Origin: Rugalucina vietnamica
Lineage: Eukaryota; Mollusca; Bivalvia; Lucinida; Lucinidae
Length of the DNA stretch: 64,000 nt
Reading direction: 5' to 3'
Assembly (NCBI GenBank): GCA_964017185.1
Contig: OZ024872.1
Coordinates: forward strand, 39,314,188-39,378,187
Below are positions 37,006 to 48,534 of this stretch, piece after piece (the first letter of the stretch is position 1; each line of letters opens with the position of its first letter). The notes under the pieces were generated by a model. It did not search any database. It was not told the origin of the DNA and worked only from the letters and a program-made list of their open reading frames with translations. Both the position numbers and the translations under genes were made by a program.

Positions 37006-38339
37006 AACGTTAGATTTTGGATCGTAGAATTTTAAAAAAAACTGCACTGATATGCTGTACTTTGATTTGAGGATAAGCATGTAGATAGATCCTGGACGAT
37101 TGGAGTAGAGATACATCAGATTTAGCGTTATACATATGAATGAAATGAATGTATTTGAGCAACAACAAGTGTGTTTGGTACAGTAAATCTGTGAAGTTAG
37201 TCTTCTACGATCTTCCGAGATTTATACTTGATAGTCACGTGTTGTTTATTGTCATCTATACTAACGTCACACGAAAGTCACCTAATGACAGTAGGCATTA
37301 GTCGTTGGAAATACTAACATATAATTGAGTCGATTTATTGGAAAAGGTCCCTCAGGACCTTTTCCACAGTGTTTACTTTGAATATGAAGAAAATTGTACC
37401 CATGATCGACTGCTCTCTCTCAATTACGCGTTTTGTCACATAAAGCGCCTAATAAAACTAGTAAACCCGTCTATGTTGACTAGACAGTTCACCGCAAACA
37501 ATTTAATTTATCCATTGTTGACACCCCCTGTCAAAAAGCGGTAAATATCTAGCAAGCAGTCTCGATCGTGGCGACTTCTTATCATCATAGCGCATCTAAG
37601 AAGATCGTAGATACCCTGATGAGGGGTACAGAAACTATAGGAACTCTACATGGCTGACTTTTAGTCCATCACATCGGCCCCATGGGTATTTTTCCGGTAG
37701 TGTGGCTGCAAGTCAAAATTCAGAACTCTGTCACAAATTGACTGCACTGCAAAATGGTTTTCTACACTGTGACATATCGACATATTTGATTGTAATCGTG
37801 TTCTCTTTAGAATTAGCTTTGATTCTGTAACATCAGAAATTATAGTCAATGCCTTGAGTGACAGATACACACACTGGTCAAGCTTCACTGCATAGTCATA
37901 AGACAACAGCAGTAACTAACCAAATCTTACTTGCGGAAAACCTGTAAGTGGATCAGCTTTAGCGTGGGTATTTTCTTAGAGTAGCGTCTGCTAGAGAATC
38001 TAAATATAACATATTGTTATAAATGTTGTAGCTGCTGAACGTTTGATAACCTAGAAAAAAATCTTTCTTTGATGGGTTAGTGTAATTAATCTAATGAGCC
38101 AAAGCAACAGAATAAAATGTGTACATAATGCATTTCGGATTAGCTTGGCTATCTTACATTTAAAATGCCTAGATGTTGTCTGCATGAAGCCAAACAATGA
38201 CAAAATGCTCTCATGAGGCTTATCTTTATATTCTACTAGTAAATTTTACCCGTCTCGACGTAGGAGTAAGATGATTGCGGCGATGAAGACAAATAAGACA
38301 CACACATACACACACACACAATCTCAAATAAGACATACA
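37006..38339. other. No gene seen
   Basis: Holds the hairpin at 37,340 and a short CA run near 38,300-38,320. Confidence 0.5.
37340..37365. other. Perfect 11-bp-stem hairpin
   Basis: GGAAAAGGTCC, loop CTCA, GGACCTTTTCC. No T run follows, so it is not a simple terminator; its context is unknown. Confidence 0.6.
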
Positions 38340-39965
38340 CAGAGGAAAAGAGAAAAAAATGACAAATTTGACCTTTGACTTCGATGACCTTGACCTTTCA
38401 AAAAATGAAACCCTCAAGCTAATATCCGGGGCCGCCCTCCACCTTCCCTCCAAGTTTGGTGAAGATCGGCCCAAGGACCTGGGAGGAACAAACAATAAAA
38501 CAACATAAATTTGACCTTTGACCCAATTGGACCCATAAATCTTAATCAGGGATCAACCCGTATACACTCACCAAGTTTCATGCAAATCAGACCAAGGACT
38601 GCCGTGTTACAGAAATTTGACCTTTGACCTCGATGACCTTGACCTTTAAAAAATGAACCCCTCGGCTAAAATCCAGGGCCTCCCTCAACCTTCCCACCAA
38701 GTTTGGTGAAGATTGGCCCAAGGACCTGGGAGGAACAAACAGAAAAAAACAACATAAATTTGACCTTTGACCTCGATGACCTTTGACCCAATTGGACCCA
38801 TACATGTAAATCTTAATCAGGGATCAACCTGTATACACTCACCAAGTTTTATGTAAATCGGACCAAGGACTGCTGAGATATAGAAATTTGACATTTGACC
38901 TCGATGGCCTTGACCTTTAATAAATGAATCCCTCGAGCTAATATCCGGAAGTTCGGTGAAGATCGGCCCAAGGACCTGGGAGAAGTAGGGGAACAAACAG
39001 AAAAAAAACATGACCAACAGAAAAAAAACCCCATAAATTTGACCTTTGACCTCGATGACCTTTGACCCAATTGGACCCATAAATCTTAATCAGGGATCAA
39101 CCAGTATACACTCAGCAAGTTTCATGCAAATCGGACCAAGGACTGCTGAGATTTTGACTTCGATGACCTTGTCCTTTTAAATAATTAATCCATCGAGCTA
39201 ATATCCGGGGCCGCCCTGTATACACTCACCAAGTTTCATGCAAATCGGACCATGGACTGCCGAGATACAGAAATTTGACCTTTGACCTCGATGATATTGA
39301 CCTTTGGAAAAATGAACCCCTCCAGCTAATATCTTGGGCCGCCCTCAACCTTCCCACCAAGTTTGGTGAAGATTGGCCCAAGGACCTGGGAGGAACAAAC
39401 AGAAAATAAACAAATTTGACCTTTGACCTCGATGACCTTTGACCCGATTGGACCCATAAATCTTAATCAGGGATCAACCTGTATACACTCACCAAGTTTT
39501 ATGTAAATCGGACCAAGGACTGCTGAGATATAGAAATTTGACCTTTGACATCGATGACCTTGACCTTTAATAAATGAATCCCTAGAGCTAATATCCGGAA
39601 GTTCGTTGAAGATCGGCCCAAGGACCTGGGAGAAGTAGGGGAAAAACAGAAAAAAAACATGACCAACAGAAAAAAAACGATAAATTTGACCTTTGACCTC
39701 GATGACCTTTGACCCAATTGGACCCATAAATCTTAATCAGGGATCAACTTGTATACACTCAGCAAGTTTCATGCAAATCGGACCAAGGACTGCTGAGATA
39801 CAGAAATTTGACCTTTGACCTCGATGACCTTGACCTTTTAAAAAATTAACCCATCGAGCTAATATCCGGGGCCGCCCTGTATACACTCAGCAAGTTTCAT
39901 GCAAATCGGACCAAGGACTGTCGAGATACAGAAATTTGACCTTTGACCTCGATGACCTTGACTCT
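38340..39965 (-). repeat. ~271-bp tandem array rich in TGACCT half-sites
   Basis: Units are marked by CAGGGATCAACC at 38,547, 38,818, 39,091, 39,469 and 39,739 (spacing 271, 273, 378, 270). Each unit has AAATTTGACCTTTGACCTCG, GATGACCTTGACCTTT, AGCTAATATCCGGGGCCGCC and CACCAAGTTTCATGCAAATC. The reverse complement contains GCATGAAACTTGG, matching the core of the arrays at 19 kb and 50 kb. No coding sequence is credible. Confidence 0.8.
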
Positions 39966-40427
39966 ATATTGGTCCACGCTTGCACTTAAGTTAAATTTTA
40001 TTTTGTGGGTTTCACTGTGATGTTCATCTGGGGAACTGCATTTGAACTGACTCTTCAGCTGCTCTATAAACAGAACAGGTAACTTGCAGACGCCCAGATA
40101 TGACGTTGTATTTACCACTACAGCCAGCCAGTAAAAATCTAGAGCTGGCAGGTTAAGCAAGGGTCACTATTGGTTTGTGATCGTCTTCTATTTTATTGAA
40201 GATATGGAATGGTCTAAAGCGTTCATAACAAGAAACGATATTTATACGAAACTGAAACGTATGTGAATCGAAATTAATGACAAACCAGAGAATCAACAAC
40301 ACTGAAATCTAGAGCAAAAGGAAGCTTTTATATCAAACTGCTGCTGACCTTTTCATTGGTTTCTTTTTAAAGAAGCCAACTTGTTCTCAAGCATATTTCA
40401 ACTAGAAAAGGTGCCTTGAGAGGCACG

Positions 40428-41972
40428 TATACCCCCGGCTGGTAGTTCCCCCCCCCCCTCTCCCTAGACCAACCACCCCTAACCCACACATGCTCACTGA
40501 CACTGATACAATGAACCTGCATTCCAGAATAAAAGAGGGCAACCTCAACAAGTACTACTTATAAATTTATATTTGCAAAAAGCACTGTCTAAAGCCATGG
40601 GGAGGGGGAGTGTAGTAGAATGACAGATCTATTTTATAACAGTAAACAGAGCTGACTTGTATATTCAATCTAGCTAGGGCTTGATCGCGGACATTGAGAG
40701 TCAGGTCCTCGGTCCTAGATGGAAAATAGAATGTCATTCTTCAATAATAATATAATTAATAAAAAAAAATGTCCTAGATCTTGACCTCGCCCCACCCTGG
40801 AAATGGACCTTAGAGTCAAATGTCATTAGGAACCAGGCAAACCTTATAGAGTACCTATGGTACAAGTGTGAACACGCACACATGGACCCTAGAGTCTGAA
40901 CCTTACATGGTACCTATGGTCTAAGTATGAATACATTCTGAAAAGACTTTGTGGATGTCAAGAAAATAGACTTACAGAAAATTTATCATTTATTAAAATG
41001 TGAAAGCAAACCCTATAGGCTATCTATGAACTAAATAAGAATACATCCCTATGATTGTTTGTTAAGATATGGACTAAGAGAAGAAACATTAACATTGTAA
41101 ACAGTATATTTTAAAGGTGAACTAGATTTTGACCTCCAGCCACACCCCCGGGCATGGACCCTAGGGTCCGAACTCATGGAAACAAAGCAAACCCTATAGG
41201 GTACCTATGGTCCAAATATGAATGGTTTCTGACCACTGGCTCATGAGATATACACCTCTAGAGAAACTTTAACCAAAACTTTGACGTAAATTCTACGAAC
41301 GTTCCGGAATTACAGAAAATATTTTTAAAGAAGTTCTAGATTTTGACCTCTAGCCCCCCCCCCCCACACACACACACATGGACCCTAGAGTCTGAACCTT
41401 ACGTGGTACGTATGGTCTAAGTATGAATGCTTTCTGACAAGACTTTGAGGATGTCAAGAAAATAGACTTACAGAAAATTTATCATGGTATATATCATATT
41501 ATAAATGTGTCCTAGATTTTGACCTCTAGCCCCACCCCAGGGACGGTTCCCAGGATTTGATGACATAGAATATGAAAGCAAACCCTATAGGCTATCTATG
41601 AACTAAATAAGAAGACATCCCTATGATTGTTTGTTAAGATATGGACAGAGAGAAGAAACATTAACATTGTAAACAACACATTTTAAGGTGAACTAGATTT
41701 TGACTTCCAGCCACACCCCCGGACATGGACCCTAGAGTCCGAACTCATGGAAACAAAGCAAACCATATATGGTACCTATGGTCCAAATATGAATGATTTC
41801 TGACAACTGGTTCATGAGATATACACCTCTAGAGAAATTTTAACCAAAACTTTGACGTAAAATTCTACGAACGTTCCGGAATTACGAACGAACAAACGAC
41901 CTAACTAACATACGAACGGACGAACGGAAAAGCGAAAACTATATATCCGTTGGCATAAATGCCGGGGGTATA
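40428..41972 (+). mobile_element. TIR element with ~180-bp internal repeats
   Basis: 12-bp inverted ends TATACCCCCGGC (40,428-40,439) and GCCGGGGGTATA (41,961-41,972). Internal units begin with TAGATTTTGACCTC near 40,770, 41,114, 41,336, 41,514 and 41,692, and include ACATGGACCCTAGAGTC, GGTACCTATGGTC and ATTCTACGAACGTTCCGG. A CGAA-rich microsatellite precedes the right end. No transposase. Confidence 0.7.
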
Positions 41973-42159
41973 AAAAGGTAAAAGTAGGCAATGAACAGGA
42001 AATGGTGCAGGCAGAAAGAAATTCCAACTCCAAAACCCGTGTCGGAAAAAAAACTAAATTAACAATAAGGTACTTATACTTAACTGAGAAAACATATCGT
42101 TAGCAGAGTGAGTTATTTCCCAATAGGCGGCCACTCAGTTACCTGAATTTAACTAAATA

Positions 42160-42362
42160 TATGAAATAAAAATAAAACTGATAGCCTTTAAGATCAGTGA
42201 ACATATTGATAAGAAATGGGATAGGCCATACCGCGGTTTCGGCTACTCAAGCCTCTTCAGTGACCCTAAAGATTTGGCAACAAAGAGAATTAGTGTAATT
42301 TTGCATCTTTCAACACGGTAGTCGATACAAAGACAAGTATATTCCAAATGGGGCCATAAAGT
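42160..42362 (-). mobile_element. ~200-bp repeat carrying a hammerhead ribozyme, copy X
   Basis: Homologous over ~195 bp to 45,075-45,275 (shared GGCCATACCGC, CCAAAGAGAATTA-like, GTCGATACAAAGAC and CCAAATGGGGCC blocks). Inserted in a Penelope 3' region. It has no coding capacity. It may be a retrozyme-like or Penelope-derived non-autonomous unit; no clear TSD was found. Confidence 0.65.
42223..42266 (-). ncRNA. Hammerhead ribozyme, minimal type I, copy X
   Basis: Minus-strand RNA: helix I strand GGGUCA, core CUGAAGA, helix II GGCU/AGCC with loop UGAGU, core GAA, helix III ACC/GGU with a two-base loop, cleavage nucleotide A after GGU, then helix I strand UGGCCU. All invariant core bases (CUGANGA, GAAA, NUH) are present and helix I forms six pairs. 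Predicted cleavage is between plus positions 42,228 and 42,229. Such a tiny helix III is known from Penelope-associated hammerheads, which often act as dimers. Activity here is inferred, not shown. Confidence 0.75.
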
Positions 42363-42685
42363 ACATAAGGTGCAAACAGCACAAAATTCAACACCAAAAC
42401 ATAAAACATTTAGAACCACAACAGAAGTATCGTCTTGGAACAATCATTAATATAAAATTACTTGGGGACTTAATCCGTTTTTACATTGTCATAACCACGC
42501 ACTCCTCTTCTGCAGTGGTTCACAATATTCTGTTAGTTGTTCAGCAGTGCTCGTGGTGAATCTCTAACTAGTAAATGAATCATCAAGGACAAATAAATTA
42601 TAATTTTAACAACATGATGAATCAAAAACGAGGACTCATAGATACAATAAGCTTCCTAGTGATTGGAAATCCCTGAGTGCCGAAG

Positions 42686-44683
42686 TCGCTATGCACACTA
42701 CTGGGAAGCAGTCGGACGCAGATCGAGTGAAACAATGAAGCATTGAACAACATTTTTTCGTCATCAAAAGTACTGAAAATCTTTATGCAGAAAAGATCAG
42801 AAAACGTCGTTAAAGGGAAACAATCTAAATATAGCGTGTACATGTAACAAAATTGCTTTATCTTTCCATAGACCTACTTTGCATGGGCCCCATGAGTCGA
42901 GAGACTCTACAAGACCGGTGTAAATTTGATAAAAACAACGAGTTGGGTATTCTTTTTGCCAACGGGCCACTTTGGACCCAAGGTAGTACCAGCAGGCCAT
43001 TTTGGGCCCATTTTTGTGATGCCAAATTTTTCATAGATCTCGACTAGACAGATACTCAAGTTTTAACAATTTGTGATGACAAATTATTCAAGGTTTCATT
43101 TTTTTTATTAGTTCGGAGGTGAAGCGTCGGGTAAGAGCAGTATGGATGAAGAAAGGGACCCACCTCTCGCTAAAATTTCCTGTTGTTTTACCGCGTATAG
43201 TCATGCAACGTCATCGTTTTGACGCCAAAGTCGCGTAAATTAGCAAAGGGATGGTTCAAAAAGTAACAAGAGTAAATACAAAAAAAGAGTAAATACAAAA
43301 GGCGAAAAATTGGTGATGCAACCGGGGGCTCCCTCATCAGCGGTGTACCGGTGCGTGAAGGAAGAAAACGATGAGAAAGGGTACTACTTTTTAAGCAGGG
43401 TAGTACGCAGCGCTGTCATCATTTTGGATGGGAAAAATGCTGTTTTGTGGAAGAAAGGGTATGTTTTTACGATTCTGCTACAACGCTGTAAAATGGGGAA
43501 AGGGATGGACCGAGGTCTCCTCGGCCGAAATGTTTTGGGTCAAAGCGACCCGGAACAACTTTTTTGTCAACGGCTTAAAGGTGAACTTACAGGATAAGCA
43601 GGTACCCGGCAACCATCTTCAGTCCGTCCATCAATAGTTTCAAAACATATGATGTCTTGCTTAAGGATACAACACTGCAGTTGTTGTGTTTGAACCCTGA
43701 GCCTCTGGCTACATACTGAGAATCTAATGCTATACCTCTGAGCCATCATGCTTCCCAGTGTTTTAATTGCCGATAACACTGTTCAGGGTATCTTTAACAA
43801 CTCTTTGTTCGCGCATCGGTGCACCGCTGACCAGGGAGCGCCCCTCCGCCCTGGGGTGATGCACTAGGACGTAAGGTTAAATCAATTAAAGACAATGGTA
43901 TTTTGACGTCATGTGCAAGCATGTATGAATCCCGAGTACGGAAGCATGCACCTGATGGTGTAACGAAATATTAGGGAATGATCATGACATGAGAAAACCT
44001 TGTATAATAAATGACTGAACAAAACCAGACATATACTGTATCCGAGTGAACATCAAAGTTGCAAATTTAGACGTTTACATGTACCGAGGATCGACTTTGA
44101 TAATTGTCTGATTCTTCTTGGGTATATTGCCCCTGCCCCGCAGTTGTTGTAAATGCAAATTAAACAAGCTCTGGTTATATAATATTCCGTCATAATGTAC
44201 CACTGCCCTCACACCTACGGGGTGGGCGGAGATTTCGACTCTTCAGTAACGAGTGCCCTGCTACATGTATCAGCCACGTCAAAGGTGACAACTTGTACAT
44301 GTAGGTCAAAGCTTTGCTCTTTGCCCTGACTGACAAACAGGGCAGTGTAATGTACAGATAGCAGACTGCGGGGGAGGGGGCAGCTGTTGTTTTACCAACT
44401 GACTATCCCAGCAGTGCGGAGTATCAGCAGGAGTTTTTGCTGCCTTCGCTATTGCCCGGGCCTGTGGGCCTCTCAGTGCATAAGATTCAAGTGAAACAGT
44501 TTATGGTTTAGCATTGTCAACAATTTAAGATTTACAATAAAAAATGCACAGCACATAATGCAAACAATCAAATGACAGAAAGAATGCATATTTAAAGCTG
44601 CATCTGAATAGGTCATATGTGCATCAACACATTAAAATTGAATACCGACATCAGTAGTCGGTTTCTTAAAGGTAAATGATAAT
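42686..44683. other. No certain gene
   Basis: A 95-codon frame at 43,310-43,597 is slightly less repeat-like than others but has no known motif. The SINE head at 43.7 kb is the only identified item. Confidence 0.4.
43680..43752 (-). repeat. tRNA-derived SINE head or tRNA pseudogene
   Basis: Minus strand: a perfect A box, TGGCTCAGAGG (plus 43,735-43,745), and a near B box, GGTTCAAACAC (plus 43,686-43,696), at tRNA-like spacing. The acceptor stem is not convincing, so it is probably a SINE remnant rather than a working tRNA gene. Confidence 0.5.
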
Positions 44684-44925
44684 TGAGCCGCCTCGTGGGA
44701 AAACCAACAATGTGGTGTCCGAACAGGTCTGACACAAATCAGGCTGCACAGTCACAGAAGCAGGCTAGAAGCATGAAATTTCGGATTTAAGAACAAGAGG
44801 AAGTGTACTATCGGTATAGCGAAAACAAAGGCGCTGATCAGCTTCGCGGTTACCGCGAAGCTGATCTGCGTCTTTGTTTTCGCATATATGCAGATTGTTG
44901 GTTTTCCCATGTGGTGGCTCAATTA
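44684..44925. mobile_element. MITE family 2, copy a
   Basis: Termini TGAGCCGCCTCGTGGGAAAA and TTTTCCCATGTGGTGGCTCA. The centre is a near-perfect palindrome around AGCTTCGCGGTTACCGCGAA, with GCGAAAACAAAGGCGC arms. Confidence 0.75.
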
Positions 44926-45074
44926 AGCCGTCAAAAGTTTTTAATAGGCAATGTTATTAATGAATGAGTGATGTATGAAATGATGTGATTCATTAAGTTT
45001 GACAGGCTTTAATTAAGTTTCAAGGTAATATCTAGGTGCACTAACTATTTCCATTTATTGAAGGACATAATTAT

Positions 45075-45275
45075 TTAAAACTGAAGTCCTCTAAGAGCAG
45101 TGAACCTATCAACGTGAAAGGGGATGGGCCATACCGCTATTTCGGCCACTAAAGCCTCGTCAGTGGCACTGTAGATTTGACAATATGGAGCCAAAGAGAA
45201 TTACTGTAATCTAGCAACTTTTAGCAGGTAAGTCGATACAAAGACCAGTATTACCCAAATGGGGCCGAATATATT
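45075..45275 (-). mobile_element. ~200-bp ribozyme-bearing repeat, copy Y
   Basis: Stand-alone relative of 42,160-42,362, not embedded in a recognisable Penelope 3' region. This supports independent dispersal of the unit. Confidence 0.6.
45127..45167 (-). ncRNA. Hammerhead ribozyme, copy Y (partly decayed)
   Basis: Minus-strand RNA: GCCA, CUGACGA, helix II GGCU/GGCC with loop UUUAG, GAAA, then AUAGCGGUA and UGGC. The catalytic core and helices I and II are kept. Helix III has lost pairing (U-G and A-G where copy X has C-G pairs), so cleavage is doubtful. Cleavage would fall between 45,131 and 45,132. Confidence 0.6.
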
Positions 45276-45605
45276 AAACGCTGGTTAGAACTTGACTAAA
45301 TCTAAACCAATAAACCTATATAACGTAAAAGTGACGTTTCTGAAGGTTTCCGTGTTTCAAACTCACAGTGACCTTGGTAGAGACATCATTAACCCTTATC
45401 GCGCACATGAATAATAAATTAGGCTGAAAAAATCAACAGGACTGAGACTAGGGGTACCCTTGCTTAGGATTGTTTTACCTCACCATATAATGTCCGATCA
45501 GGCTGAACACGTCAATGGAGTCCGCCACCCTTGCCGTCATTATCTAATTTCCAAATATGGTAAACACGTGAAAAACCGGTGACATTTCACATAGGTTTAC
45601 GTGCA

Positions 45606-45800
45606 GCCGCGGTGGTGTAATGGATAGCGTATTCGCTTAGCAATCAAGAAGTTGCGGGTTCGAAACCCGGCTGGTACATTTGCCTGTCATGTTGGTGACA
45701 AAATGTTCACCCTGACGAAATAAAGGCAAACCGCCCATATGCTGTAACGTGTGGAAGAAAAACTCTCCGGAGTTTAGCTTTGTGTATGTTCTTGTAAGAA
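45606..45800 (+). mobile_element. tRNA-derived SINE
   Basis: Perfect pol III A box TGGTGTAATGG (45,613-45,623) and B box GGTTCGAAACC (45,657-45,667). A cloverleaf can be sketched, but the acceptor ends (GCCGCGG and CTGGTAC) mispair and the anticodon stem is poor. A ~120-bp tRNA-unrelated tail follows. This fits a SINE better than a functional tRNA. Confidence 0.6.
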
Positions 45801-45867
45801 AGTGGATATTATATAACGTAAATCCTCATTTCATTCTGCCTTATCAGTCAAAGCTGCGAATGGGAAT

Positions 45868-47351
45868 GTAGGAAAAAAAAGTCACAGGAAAAAAAGTCAC
45901 GGAAAAAAAGTCACAGATTTGGGTAGGAAAAAAAGTCACAGGAAAAAAAATCACAAAAAAGAATTATGCTTTTCCTCAACTTTTGGTTAGGAATAACATT
46001 TTTATTTTTATTATTACCATTATTATCACTTTATGTTTTGTTTGGATTGATGTTTTAGCCTTTTTATGTCCCACTTAACAATATTCGATCATGCCGGAAC
46101 TGAGCTGATACTTCCTGGGTACTTGACCAGTCATTTGGTAACTTGAAATAGGCTTGTTCAAGGACACTGCATGGCAACAGTTTGTTTCAAACAAAGTTCC
46201 ACGGCACCATGTTCTGAAACTCTACCGTAATGCCACCATGCTCCTCATATTGGATGGATTCTCATCCATTCAATGTTTCCCATTCTACGGGCATGTTTTG
46301 CTTCTGATTATGACATTTCCTCATACACTGGAAAGCTTTAAAACGCAAAAGTTGTAATTCAATTGTATTTTCATACTCGTAGCAGTTCGATTTTTATGAA
46401 ATTTGACACACATAAACATTGATATGTTTGAAAACTATGCTGTGAATTTCGTATCAAAATAATGAGAAATGTGAGAGTTACAGTCCTTGCTATAGCTATA
46501 CCCCTAAAATCCAAAACCGCAAAAGATATTGAGCACGACTACAATTTGTTCCTTGGCACAAAGAGCATTGCTATTTCATTAAAAGCACAGGTTTTGCCAA
46601 TTGCCTTGATTGCATGACAATAATGCTAGCTTGGCTGGTTGGTGATTGTCGACGTAATCCACGTAATATAGCGTTTTTACGTCAAATCGCTAGAGACATT
46701 AGTGCCTTGACGTGAAAAGTTCGTTTGATCAGACCGGTGTCAACCTTTCACTGTCCCAATAGCCTCGGAGGGTCTGCTGCAGTGCCGTATAGATGAAAAA
46801 TGGTAATTATGACGTCACGTGGCGTCACATATACGTCATAAAGTTAGTAAAAATTCAATTGTGCTGGATAATTCATTTTCAAAGACCCATAGAATAGTCA
46901 AAAATGAAACAAAACGAAAACTAAAGTGTTTTTTAGATATGGATTACTACAAGCTCCGTGTGAAATGGTCAAATGTTTTTCTTCATTAATTCAACGTGAC
47001 ACCACATGGCAAAAAGTATAAAATGGCTTTTTATTCCTGTGGGTGGTCTGCCGGTTTTGTGTAAAAATGGAAGCAGAGTACAGTTACTGACACCTTTCAC
47101 CTGTTACGGAAGACTTAAAATATCATGGTGCAAAAAATTACCAATTTTCTTTTTTTGCGTTTTTAAAGCTTTTCAGTGTAATTGCTTTCTTTTACCATGA
47201 AAATCATGTCCTACTACATTGATGTACTCATATATGTATTTTCTCTCGGTCTTTTATAATTGTGACTTTTTTTCCCGTGACTTTATTTCCTGTGACTTTT
47301 TTTCCGTGACTTTTTTCCGTGACTTTTTTTCCTGTGACTTTTTTTTCGTCC
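45868..47351. mobile_element. Element bounded by inverted GGAAAAAAAGTCAC arrays
   Basis: Left end: about five GGAAAAAAAGTCACA units (45,868-45,955). Right end: about six copies of the complement GTGACTTTTTTTCC (47,264-47,350). The outside direct repeat GCGAATGG (45,856-45,863 and 47,355-47,362) may be an 8-bp TSD, though short unmatched sequence lies between it and the arrays. The ~1.3-kb interior has only short frames (e.g. 46,154-46,357) without known domains. Confidence 0.5.
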
Positions 47352-47473
47352 ACCGCGAATGGAGTTCTTCAAGAATGAAGCCATTTGATTCGTGTCACCT
47401 CGCAGGAGCGCCCGCCACGAAAATGATTTTTCTGTTGTCTAATCGGCGAATGAATTTTCTGAAATCACCAACA

Positions 47474-47712
47474 TATGAGCCGCCTCGTGGGAAAACCAAC
47501 AATGTGGTTTCCGAACAGGTCGGACACAAATCAGGCTGTACAAGCACAGAAGATGGCTAGAGACTGGAAATTTTGGATTTAGAAAGTAGATGAATTGTAC
47601 TATCCGTGTAGCGAAAACAAAGGCGCTGATCAGCTTCGCGGTTACCGCGAAGCTGATGTGCGCATTTGTTTTCGCATAGGCGAAAATCCGGTTTTCTCAC
47701 GATGCGGCTCAT
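47474..47712. mobile_element. MITE family 2, copy b
   Basis: Same termini and central hairpin as 44,684-44,925. Right end GGTTTTCTCACGATGCGGCTC. Confidence 0.75.
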
Positions 47713-47969
47713 ATATGAACATCCAATATCAAAAAATAACGATGGCCAGTCTCATTACTGTGGGACGAACGATCATTTCTGTTGTCAAAAAAGGGTTTCT
47801 CTTAATAAACCCACGCAGTTTGTTGTTTAAAATGTTTCCTTGTGCGCTCTAGGCAAGCTGTAGTACATGTAGTTGACTACCCCTCCAAAACAACTATTGT
47901 CGCGAAAAGCCAGTTATTAAGGGTAAAACATCACATAGCATTTTCCAAAGTCAGTACACGAGAGCCCAG

Positions 47970-48202
47970 TTGTTCAAAACTAACGATGTCGTTAGTTAAC
48001 AATTCGTTAAAATTTCATTCAAGAATATTACAAATACACTGTTATTTTTTATGATAAAATGTGAGAATCCTTTCCATTGCAAAGGATTCTTCCACTTTGT
48101 CCAACAAAAATAGCAGTGTATTTGCTTTTGATGGCGATATATAGTTAACAAATTGAGGCTTAACGACAGCGTTAAGCTAACGAAGTTTTGAACAACTGGA
48201 CC
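47970..48202. mobile_element. MITE family 3, copy a
   Basis: Termini CCAGTTGTTCAAAACTAACG and CGAAGTTTTGAACAACTGG, with AATACACTGTTATTTTT and AAAATAGCAGTGTATTTGC inside as a second inverted pair. Confidence 0.75.
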
Positions 48203-48534
48203 CAGATATTTCCAGCGAGGAAATAGCTGATGCACTGACTGAATTCGGAAATCGGTGGTGTGGAAGAGAGGGTGCTGAGTCTGGTCACTGTATTTCAAAA
48301 TAGTAGATAGGCGTATTTCAAACGCTTCGAGTTAAGAATCAGAGACGAGAAAAAAACTGGAAACATATAATCGTTGTTGCGCAATAAAATTTACAACGGG
48401 GTTACACATGAATGATCCTTTAATAGCAGGCCTGAATATCATCATTATTTTATAGGCTTAAATGTTACTTATATTGGTTAAGTTTTTATATGAATATGAC
48501 AGTGATTGAACGGAAATGAAACCTATAATAACCT

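Larger units (their letters stand above)
41976..42685 (-). mobile_element. Penelope-like 3' remnant, copy 4, with nested repeat
   Basis: 3' region only. It abuts the TIR element on its left. The sequence is interrupted at ~42,160-42,362 by the ribozyme repeat, then resumes at CATAAGGTGCAAACAGCAC, exactly where copies 1 and 3 run on without interruption. Confidence 0.7.

Noticed and set aside
37340-37365. Hairpin as a transcription terminator
   Set aside because: Eukaryotic context and no T run after the stem.
37617-37645. CUGAUGA followed by GAAAC, resembling a hammerhead core
   Set aside because: The sequence between cannot form helix II, and helices I and III are absent.
38226-39727. Repeated 72-89 codon minus-strand frames (LGPIF/GQRSSRSKV type)
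   Set aside because: They follow the ~271-bp repeat and carry no domain; repeat-derived.
43325-43350. Minus-strand CUGAUGAGGGAGCCC, hammerhead-like
   Set aside because: No GAAA follows the would-be helix II.
43310-43597. 95-codon frame as a gene
   Set aside because: No recognisable motif, no splice context, and an overlapping frame of similar quality.
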